49,677 nt of DNA from Lentimicrobiaceae bacterium (GTDB lineage Bacteria > Bacteroidota > Bacteroidia > Bacteroidales > F082). The first letter of the stretch is position 1. Each line of letters starts with the position of its first letter. Made by a program: the position numbers and the translations under genes. Location: the NCBI GenBank assembly GCA_031262365.1, contig JAISHW010000010.1:1-49677 (forward strand), written 5' to 3'. Of the stretch, positions 9,175 through 15,818 are shown in pieces. The notes below the pieces were generated by a model. The model made no database searches. It was not told the DNA's origin and saw only the letters and a list, made by a program, of their open reading frames with translations.

Positions 9175-10638
9175 ATGAATAGTTTTGTTACAAAAACGAA
9201 CTACAGCATCATTGCCCGCATTATCGGAATTTTATTGATGATTGAAGGTTTGTTCATGCTTAGCGCGTTACCGATTACGTTTATTTACTGTGGCTATGAT
9301 TGTTACACCATGCCACTTTCTTCGTTGATTACTTTTTCGACGGGTTTTGTCTTGTTTTTGTTCAATCGTAAAGTGAAAAAAGAAATCGGCAAACGCGATG
9401 GTTATATTACCGTTGTTCTTGTATGGATTGTTTTTACGCTTTTTGGTTCGTTACCTTATCTTATCAGCGAATCGATTCCACGTTTTACCGATGCTTTTTT
9501 CGAAACAATTTCCGGATTCACAACAACAGGATCGACTATTTTAATTGATATAGAGGCACTTCCAAAAGATATTTTGTATTGGCGAAGCCTGACACAATGG
9601 CTTGGAGGTATTGGAATTATTGTGTTGACGGTTGCTATTTTGCCGTTTTTGGGAATTGGTGGATTTCAACTATATATTGCCGAAATGCCGGGTGTTACTT
9701 ACGACAAACTACACCCGCGTATTACAGTTACAGCCAAACGCATTTGGGCTATTTACATCGTTTTTACGTTAGCGCAAATTGGTTTACTTTGTATTGGCGA
9801 CATGCCTTTGTACGATTCGATTTGTCATGCGTTGACAACAGTGTCGTCGGGCGGTTTTTCGATTTACAACAACAGTATCGCTTCATGTTCGGTTTATTCG
9901 CAATACATTATTATTTTCTTCATGATTTTTGCCGGAACAAATTTTGCTTTGCATTATTTTGCTTTGCACCTTAAATTTAAAAAAATATTTCACAACGAAG
10001 AATACCGGATGTATCTTACAATTATAGGTGTATTTACGCTCATCATTGCAATTGGATTGATTATTGCCGGCAATTTAAATTTCGAAACCGCATTTCGCGA
10101 GAGTTTGTTTACGGTAACCGCAATACTTACCACAACAGGTTATGCTATAACAAATTACCTTCTTTGGCCTCCTATTTTTTGGATGCTTATTGTTGTGTTA
10201 ATGTTTATTGGCGGTTGCGCCGGATCTACTTCGGGAGGCATGAAAATAGTTCGTCCGCTTTTGTTGATTAGAAATTCTCGAGCCGAATTGCGTCGCTCAA
10301 TACATCCGAATGCCGTACTTCCTGTAAAACTGAATGGTCGCACTGTTCCGATGGAAATTATTTACAAAATAATGGCGTTTTTTTCGATGTATATTCTGAC
10401 TTTTGTGGTTGGCGTGATTGGTCTTTCGGCTTTCGGACTCGATTTCGAAACAGCGATTGGTGCCTCTATTTCGAGTGTTGGAAATATTGGTCTTGCAATT
10501 GGTGATGTTGGTCCGGTAGAGAGTTTTGCTTTCATGCCTGATGCCGCAAAATGGACTTTAGGTTTTTTGATGCTGCTTGGAAGGTTGGAACTATTTACGG
10601 TTTTAATTTTGTTTTCTCCTTATTTCTGGAAAAAATAA
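9175..10638 (+). CDS. trkH: Trk system potassium uptake membrane subunit TrkH
   Basis: A 487-residue polytopic potassium channel/transporter of the inner membrane. It carries the repeated pore-loop and selectivity-filter segments of the TrkH/KtrB superfamily: ISGFTTTGSTIL, ALTTVSSGGFSIY, TAILTTTGYA and SISSVGNIGLAIG, each with the filter glycine. GGCAGSTSGGMKIVR is a family hallmark. The start is ATG 9175 (MNSFVTKTNYS). An in-frame start at 9028 would lie deep inside trkA and encode a non-hydrophobic tail, so it is rejected. The stop codon lies inside a terminator hairpin. Confidence 0.95.
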   Translation: MNSFVTKTNYSIIARIIGILLMIEGLFMLSALPITFIYCGYDCYTMPLSSLITFSTGFVLFLFNRKVKKEIGKRDGYITVVLVWIVFTLFGSLPYLISESIPRFTDAFFETISGFTTTGSTILIDIEALPKDILYWRSLTQWLGGIGIIVLTVAILPFLGIGGFQLYIAEMPGVTYDKLHPRITVTAKRIWAIYIVFTLAQIGLLCIGDMPLYDSICHALTTVSSGGFSIYNNSIASCSVYSQYIIIFFMIFAGTNFALHYFALHLKFKKIFHNEEYRMYLTIIGVFTLIIAIGLIIAGNLNFETAFRESLFTVTAILTTTGYAITNYLLWPPIFWMLIVVLMFIGGCAGSTSGGMKIVRPLLLIRNSRAELRRSIHPNAVLPVKLNGRTVPMEIIYKIMAFFSMYILTFVVGVIGLSAFGLDFETAIGASISSVGNIGLAIGDVGPVESFAFMPDAAKWTLGFLMLLGRLELFTVLILFSPYFWKK

Positions 10639-10685
10639 GAAAACCCTGCTTCAATACACTCGAAACAGGACTTTCTTATGTTTTT
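10634..10685 (+). terminator. Terminator between trkH and ssb
   Basis: Long imperfect hairpin (ATAAGAAA at 10634 pairing with TTTCTTAT at 10672-10679, plus inner CCTG/CAGG), followed by GTTTTT. It can serve trkH and, less well, the convergent ssb. Confidence 0.7.
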
Positions 10686-10704
10686 ACAACAAAAACCTTA
10701 TTCT

Positions 10705-11052
10705 TTAGAGAATCCCTTTATCTTTTTCAAGTGTAATAATCTCGTTCAGAATAATTTCTGTTATCTGATGTGATTTTTTGTCTTTATCTTCCCACGTGCG
10801 ATTGGTCAGTTTGCCTTCAATGGCGATAAGTTTGCCCTTTTTGACCAATTTCTGTACTGTTTCGGCAATTTTCCCCCACGCTACGATGTTGTGCCATTGC
10901 GTATCGTCGATGCGTTCGCCTTTTTGATTGTAATAATAATCGTTTGTTGCAAGCGTAAAACGAGCCACTGTACGATCGTTTTCAAATGTTTTCACTTCTG
11001 GGTCGTTTCCCGGGCGGCCAATTAACTGAACCGAATTTCTCATTGTTGACAT
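10705..11052 (-). CDS. ssb: Single-stranded DNA-binding protein, short form
   Basis: A 115-residue protein that is almost only an OB-fold: NSVQLIGRPGNDPEVK, then ARFTLATNDYYYNQKGE, then WHNIVAWGKIAETVQKLVKKG and IEGKLTNRTWEDKDG-like strands. It coats single-stranded DNA. The flexible linker and acidic C-terminal tip (DDDIPF type) that recruit partner proteins in standard SSBs are missing, because the protein ends EKDKGIL. It may be a secondary SSB. Start is ATG 11052, with a second in-frame ATG at 11043. It is convergent with trkH. Confidence 0.9.
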   Translation of the reverse strand: MSTMRNSVQLIGRPGNDPEVKTFENDRTVARFTLATNDYYYNQKGERIDDTQWHNIVAWGKIAETVQKLVKKGKLIAIEGKLTNRTWEDKDKKSHQITEIILNEIITLEKDKGIL

Positions 11053-11111
11053 GACGTTAAATTTTTAAGTTTTACTTTTATTTTATCGGTCGTTGTTTCG
11101 AACCGACGAGG

Positions 11112-11119
11112 CAAAAGTA
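11112..11119 (-). promoter_or_regulatory. -7 box of the ssb promoter
   Basis: TACTTTTG on the minus strand, 60 bases upstream of the ssb ATG. Confidence 0.5.
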
Positions 11120-11227
11120 CCACGCCCCCAAAAACAAAGTCGTATAAATAACGAGTACATACGTATATAGTCGTTTGTAATCGGTTAAAAACGGATATGT
11201 TGTTGTAAATTAATGTTTTTTGTTTTT

Positions 11228-11259
11228 TTGTAAAGAAAACATAAAAGCGCGTATATTTG
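11228..11259 (+). promoter_or_regulatory. Promoter for the structured leader and secreted orphan gene
   Basis: TTG (11228-11230), 21 bases, then TATATTTG (11252-11259). It predicts transcription from about 11266, giving a leader of about 130 bases. Confidence 0.65.
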
Positions 11260-11265
11260 TGAGTT

Positions 11266-11385
11266 GGGTGGCTCTAGTGCGCGCCACCACCGAAAAGTGC
11301 GACTAGGGGACGACAACGTAAAAGTGGCAAGACCTGTGAAGCCGTCAGAGCAGGAAAATTAAAAGTTGCGCCCGACACAAATTAG
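11266..11385 (+). ncRNA. Structured leader, possibly a cis-acting RNA or group II intron 5' fragment
   Basis: Starts where the upstream promoter predicts the transcript begins. It contains GGTGG/CCACC (11267-11271 with 11284-11288), two GTGCG pentamers (11277, 11297), repeated CTAG blocks, and a CCTG…CAGG hairpin (11333-11354). It is clearly richer in G and C than the flanks. GTGCG starts and a GTGAAGCC-type loop resemble domain I of bacterial group II introns, but no reverse transcriptase follows. The class is not established. Confidence 0.25.
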
Positions 11386-11395
11386 GGATATTAAA

Positions 11396-11806
11396 ATGAG
11401 AAAAGTATTTTTTTTAACAAGTATGCTTATACTTGCAAGTACAACATTGATTTTTGCACAAGTGAAAGAAGTCAAAGGTGTTGCAACTCGTATGGTTTGT
11501 TATGCCGCCTGTCAAGGATATGATTCTGGAAGAATCTATGGGTTTGAGTTTAAAAATCTAAATAGATTTGCTGTAACTATTGAGGCAGAGTGTTGGCGTA
11601 GTATAAAAGGACAATCTGAATCTTCAAGAGGCGAGCAACCTAAACCTTATCTTTTAAAAACAAAAACTTTTATTTTGTCAGCAGGCGAAACTTTTATATG
11701 GGAAGCAGATTTAACAACTGCTATGGATAATATTTATAAGGAAAATCATTCAGCCGGTGATGGCTATTATTATACAGTATTCAAAGCATTTAAAAACGAA
11801 GATTAA
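11396..11806 (+). CDS. Secreted protein of unknown function
   Basis: 136 residues from ATG 11396. An N-terminal signal peptide (MRKVFFLTSMLILASTTLIF, cut near AQ) is followed by a ~115-residue domain with three cysteines (VCYAACQGYD and AECW), enough for one disulfide. The sequence from GFEFKNLNRFAVTIEAECW to SAGETFIWEAD looks like a beta-sandwich in which a polar tail domain meets a tryptophan strand. I do not recognise the family. The in-frame start at 11366 would place ten polar residues before the signal peptide, so the later ATG is chosen. It sits in an accessory patch with a disrupted gene and a Fic gene. Confidence 0.6.
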   Translation: MRKVFFLTSMLILASTTLIFAQVKEVKGVATRMVCYAACQGYDSGRIYGFEFKNLNRFAVTIEAECWRSIKGQSESSRGEQPKPYLLKTKTFILSAGETFIWEADLTTAMDNIYKENHSAGDGYYYTVFKAFKNED

Positions 11807-11860
11807 GTCTAACGCACAAACACCAGCAGTTAACGTGTAATGTTTTTAGTTTTTTCGGCG

Positions 11861-12268
11861 ATGTGGACAAAACGTCTTAAAAATAGCCTAATTTTTGTTC
11901 ATTATACCAAAAATCCGTAAGGTGCCACCGGCGGCGGAGCCGCCGCGTTAGCGATGAAATGGGGCGCAGTTTGGGGACAAGGTGTCGGTTTGCAAGGACA
12001 AACTTACGCCATTCCAACAATGCAAGGCGGCGTAGAAACTATAAAACCATATATAGATGATTTTTTGTCATTTACCAAGTTGCACCCCGAACTAAAATTT
12101 CTCGTAACGGAAATCGGTTGTGGTATTGCAGGTTTTACCGCAAAAGAAATTGCGCCGTTGTTCAAAGTTGTAATAGATGAAGAAATTGAAAATGTTTATT
12201 TGCCGAAAAGTTTTTACGAAGAATTATCAAAAAGTATTTCATCAGACAGAAAAAAAATTCTCAGTTGA
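11861..12268 (+). pseudogene. Disrupted A1S_2505-like (phage-related) gene
   Basis: An intact 104-codon frame starts at ATG 11954, but the family similarity starts earlier. In the same frame, ATG 11861 leads to SLIFVHYTKNP, then TAA at 11918-11920, then GATGGGAAALAMKWGAVWGQGVG. This family normally opens with IFVFGSN followed by a Gly/Ala-rich loop, so the FGSN motif has been lost and a stop now splits the gene. Downstream hallmarks are intact: LQGQTYAIPTMQGGVETI, VTEIGCGIAGF and EIAPLFK, then NVYLPKSFYEEL. It may be dead or may be expressed as a shortened protein from 11954. The family function is unknown to me. Confidence 0.6.
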
Positions 12269-12399
12269 CCCTGCACAGCATCCAACGTTAGCAACAAAGC
12301 ACGGGCGACATTCTGGTTGAGCAATGCGGTAAAAAAACGGTTTATTCGCCGCAAAAAATGCGGAAAATAAATTATATCTTTGCATAAAATTTATTTGCT
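12269..12399 (+). other. Spacer with cassette-boundary-like sequence
   Basis: Contains ATCCAACGTTAGC at 12280-12292 and a CCGC/GCGG hairpin at about 12348-12363, just before the Fic -7 box. GTCTAAC at 11807 sits likewise just after the previous gene. Both fit the RYYYAAC half of integron attC sites, but no matching GTTRRRY partner at a proper distance was found. No gene seen. Confidence 0.2.
12375..12382 (+). promoter_or_regulatory. -7 box of the fic gene
   Basis: TATCTTTG matches TAnnTTTG, 17 bases before ATG 12400, so the leader is very short. Confidence 0.5.
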
Positions 12400-13494
12400 A
12401 TGTCAAAATATATTTATCAACGCAAAAATTGGACAAATTTTACTTGGGATTACAGCAAAATTGCTGTTGTACTTGGTGAAGTTCATAATTTGCAAGGCAA
12501 ACTTTCTGGAACAATGAACGCTTTGGGATTTTCTTTAAAATCGGAAGCAATGCTTGAAACTTTGACGCTTGACATTATGAAATCATCTGAAATAGAGGGA
12601 GAAAAACTCAATAAAAAACAAGTACGTTCATCCATTGCTCGGCGGTTAGGAATGGAAATGGGCGGATTAGCTTTTGTGAACAGAGATGTAGAGGGAGTTG
12701 TGGAAATGTTGCTTGACGCTACTCAAAATTACACGCAGGAGTTGAGTGAAGACCGACTTTTCGGCTGGCATTCTGCCCTTTTTCCGTCCGGAAGAAGCGG
12801 ATTGTACAAAATTGAAGTTGGAAAATATCGCACAGGCGAAATGCAGATAGTTTCGGGGATGTTAGGTAATGAAAAAGTTCATTTTGAAGCAGTTTTGGCT
12901 GAAAATGTGAAACCGGAAATGGACAAATTTATAAATTGGGTAAATAAAAAATCTAAAATTGATGCAGTTTTAAAATCTGCTATTGCACATTTGTGGTTTG
13001 TTACAATTCACCCTTTTGACGATGGAAACGGACGTATTGCAAGAGCCATTTCCGATATGTTATTGGCTCGTAGCGATGGAAGTTCGCAACGATTTTACAG
13101 CATGTCTAATCAGATTTTGAAAGAGCGGAAAAAGTATTATTCGGCACTAGAAAAAACTCAATATGGAGATGCTGATATAACGCTTTGGTTGAATTGGTTC
13201 CTTAATTGTTTGAAAAACTCGTTGATAAATACGGAAAGTGTTCTCAAAACAGTGTTTCGCAAAGCAAACTTTTGGGAAAAACATAAAAACACCAAACTAA
13301 ACGAGCGACAACGCTTAATGATAAACAACTTGTTTGAAGATTTCTTTGGAAAGCTGACTTCCTCAAAATGGGCAAAAATCACCAAAACATCTTCAGACAC
13401 AGCGTTGCGCGATATTAAAGACTTAATAGAAAAAGGAATTTTACAACAAGAAAAAGAAGGCGGAAGGAGCGCAAATTACACATTGCAGAAATAA
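12400..13494 (+). CDS. Fic family AMP-transferase-like protein with self-inhibitory helix
   Basis: 364 residues. The N-terminal ~85 residues are the DUF4172-type region (YIYQRKNWTNFTWD) and contain an inhibitory helix motif SSEIEG (62-67, S-x-x-x-E-G), which in class II Fic proteins blocks the active site. The Fic core carries an intact catalytic loop HPFDDGNGRIAR at 204-215, with catalytic H204 and the ATP-binding arginines. The C-terminal ~70 residues look like a winged helix (TALRDIKDLIEKGILQQ). It is expected to transfer AMP from ATP to hydroxyl groups of a protein target, or to remove it. No separate antitoxin gene is adjacent, consistent with built-in inhibition. It lies in the accessory patch, and the target is unknown. 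Confidence 0.9.
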   Translation: MSKYIYQRKNWTNFTWDYSKIAVVLGEVHNLQGKLSGTMNALGFSLKSEAMLETLTLDIMKSSEIEGEKLNKKQVRSSIARRLGMEMGGLAFVNRDVEGVVEMLLDATQNYTQELSEDRLFGWHSALFPSGRSGLYKIEVGKYRTGEMQIVSGMLGNEKVHFEAVLAENVKPEMDKFINWVNKKSKIDAVLKSAIAHLWFVTIHPFDDGNGRIARAISDMLLARSDGSSQRFYSMSNQILKERKKYYSALEKTQYGDADITLWLNWFLNCLKNSLINTESVLKTVFRKANFWEKHKNTKLNERQRLMINNLFEDFFGKLTSSKWAKITKTSSDTALRDIKDLIEKGILQQEKEGGRSANYTLQK

Positions 13495-13609
13495 CAAGAA
13501 TCTTTACTGATAATATACGCGCGGAAAACCAAAAAAATTGTAACTTGCGTGATTGTAAAAATCAAAAAAATATAAGACCGTAAGTGATCTTTAATTTGAG
13601 ATAAATCAT

Positions 13610-13617
13610 TATTTTTG
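13610..13617 (+). promoter_or_regulatory. -7 box of the tandem sensor operon
   Basis: TATTTTTG, 23 bases before ATG 13641. Confidence 0.45.
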
Positions 13618-13640
13618 TAGACGTAGTTAAACTTCATTTT

Positions 13641-15815
13641 ATGAAGATGTTGAAAAAACTTATTTGTTTTTTAATTTTTATTCAAACGAGTTTGGTTGCT
13701 ATTACCAGTGTAGCAGAAAGCACTCCGCATGAACGAAAAGGACTTACGCAAGAAAATTTTGTGATGATTTTCAGTTCGTACAGCTACAACAATTATTGGG
13801 CAAGTTCGGTCGCAAAAGAAATTCAAAAAGAACTTGAAAAAGCCGATCCCAATATTTTTATGCGCATAACATACGCCGATATTGGTTCGCGAGAATCGTT
13901 TATTTCAGAACGATTGGGAATGCAAGCCGCTTTTTCAAAAGGACGAGCCAAACGCGATTTAATAATTCCATCGACTCTAATCTTTATTGGCGAAGAAGCC
14001 TGGATGTTTTACCGTATCATGAATTTACGGCAAAGATGGGATACGATACCTATTATCGTTTGTGGCACCAGACCAATGATTTTAAACGATTACAACGCTT
14101 TTTATAAGAAAAATAAATTTGAAAACGACGATATGATACCTATCGTTAATTCGAAAAGGCATCTTCGCGTTACGGGAATTTATAAACCGAACAACACAAC
14201 CCGTACTATCGAAATGATAAAAACATTAATACCTGATGTTAAAGAACTTACTTATATTTCGACGGGAAATTATTCAGACGAATATACATTATTTCTCCTT
14301 AAAAACGATTTGGTGACATTTTTCTCAGACATCAAATTAAATGTGATTCGCGAAACCGTATTAAACGCCGATTCGATCAACAAAGCATTAACCAATTTAC
14401 CCGAAAAAACAGCTGTTTTGACACAGTCGTACCAACCAAAACAAACAAATGTACCCGTTTTTACGTTTAATGATCATCGTCCGAATAACGATTTCGTTGT
14501 AGGAGGCTTTTATTCGCAACAAAACGACTACGCCCTAAAAGTTGCTGATTTGTTGATGAAAATCCGAAACGGAGAAAACCCAAACAATATTCCTTTTGAA
14601 TATTTAAACAACAACCACCATTACTTAAACAAGACCGCCTTAGAACGATTCGGTTTGTTGGGCAAAGCAAAAATGTTGGACGATACTGAATTTATAAACA
14701 AGCCACCTTCATTTTTTGTTCGCAACATACGCACACTCACTACTATTACAATAGCCCTTATTATTGCATTTGCCTTTGTAATCATTCATTATTTTGCCAA
14801 ACGTTACCAACTAAAACTTCTGAAATCGCACGATGAGTACAAAAAACTCTACACCCTGTTTCAGATTATATATGATAATATTCCCGTCGGAATCATTCAT
14901 TTCGATGCAAAAGGAAATGTTATTAATCGCAATTCGGAATCTGATTTAATTTTCAACGTTATGGATTTCGAACGTCAGAAAAAGTTTAATCTGTTTGAAA
15001 CAGACTTGTTTAACAACAATCTAAAAAAAGATTTAGCAAACAACGACGAAGTGATTGTTCCGCTTGATTTAAATAGCTCATTTTTCCAAATTATTTTCCG
15101 AAAAATACCAGAAAAAGGATCTATAAACGAAAATATTTTAGCTATAATCATTGATAAAACAGATTTAGAACGCGAGAAAAAAGAAGCTGACTTATTATCA
15201 AGTATATTTGATTTTGCTATCAACGCAGTCGAATTAGGTGTTTCCGAATATAATTTTGTATCAAAAACAGGATATGCATCAAAAGCCTGGTATAAAAATC
15301 TGGGAATAAAAGAAGATACGCCGTTCGACGAAATTTTTAGCAACGTGCGCCATGAAGACGTTGTAAAAATTCAAACTTTTTGGAACGAAGCGACACAAAA
15401 AAAAGCCAAACATTTCGACCAAAACATTATAGTCGAAAACCAAGGTAAAGCACACTGGCTACGTTTTGTTTCTCAACAAAGAATCCATACTTCTAAGCAG
15501 GGCTTTATCCAATTTGTGGGATTATGTATTAACATTGACGAGTTGATAGCCAGAGAACAGGAACTACTATCGCTCTTGCGAAAGGCAAAAGAATCAGACC
15601 GCTTGAAAAACGAATTTGTTGCCAACCTGAAAAACGACATTCGCATGCCTCTCGACCATATTATTAAATACTCAGGGCTAATTATCAATTCGGAAAACAA
15701 AAAAGACAAAAACCAATACAACAAAATTCTCCAACAGAATAACGAAATTTTGCTGAAACTCATACACGAAACCGTTGAAAAAGCAAAAATAAAAAGTGAA
15801 GAAATCGAAAAATAA
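13641..15815 (+). CDS. Membrane sensor with degenerate, truncated histidine kinase domain
   Basis: 724 residues. A signal peptide is followed by a ~330-residue extracytoplasmic domain resembling ABC_sub_bind-type periplasmic binding proteins (MIFSSYSYNNYWASS, then RHLRVTGIYKPNNTTRTIEM, then DFVVGGFYSQQNDYALKVAD). A transmembrane helix lies near 362-382 and one or two PAS-like regions at ~395-630. The C-terminus aligns with a HisKA dimerisation helix, but the phospho-accepting histidine block reads LKNDIRMPL instead of SHEIRTPL, with Asn at 665. The protein then ends after the second helix with no ATPase domain, so it cannot autophosphorylate. The complete paralogue starts 3 bases downstream with its own signal peptide, so this is not simply a split gene. 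It may sense ligand and pair with that kinase. Confidence 0.75.
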   Translation: MKMLKKLICFLIFIQTSLVAITSVAESTPHERKGLTQENFVMIFSSYSYNNYWASSVAKEIQKELEKADPNIFMRITYADIGSRESFISERLGMQAAFSKGRAKRDLIIPSTLIFIGEEAWMFYRIMNLRQRWDTIPIIVCGTRPMILNDYNAFYKKNKFENDDMIPIVNSKRHLRVTGIYKPNNTTRTIEMIKTLIPDVKELTYISTGNYSDEYTLFLLKNDLVTFFSDIKLNVIRETVLNADSINKALTNLPEKTAVLTQSYQPKQTNVPVFTFNDHRPNNDFVVGGFYSQQNDYALKVADLLMKIRNGENPNNIPFEYLNNNHHYLNKTALERFGLLGKAKMLDDTEFINKPPSFFVRNIRTLTTITIALIIAFAFVIIHYFAKRYQLKLLKSHDEYKKLYTLFQIIYDNIPVGIIHFDAKGNVINRNSESDLIFNVMDFERQKKFNLFETDLFNNNLKKDLANNDEVIVPLDLNSSFFQIIFRKIPEKGSINENILAIIIDKTDLEREKKEADLLSSIFDFAINAVELGVSEYNFVSKTGYASKAWYKNLGIKEDTPFDEIFSNVRHEDVVKIQTFWNEATQKKAKHFDQNIIVENQGKAHWLRFVSQQRIHTSKQGFIQFVGLCINIDELIAREQELLSLLRKAKESDRLKNEFVANLKNDIRMPLDHIIKYSGLIINSENKKDKNQYNKILQQNNEILLKLIHETVEKAKIKSEEIEK

Positions 15816-15818
15816 CAC

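Noticed and set aside
11807-12292. Integron attC sites bracketing the accessory genes
   Set aside because: RYYYAAC halves are present (11807, 12280), but matching GTTRRRY halves and the folded stem were not found, and no integrase is in the window.
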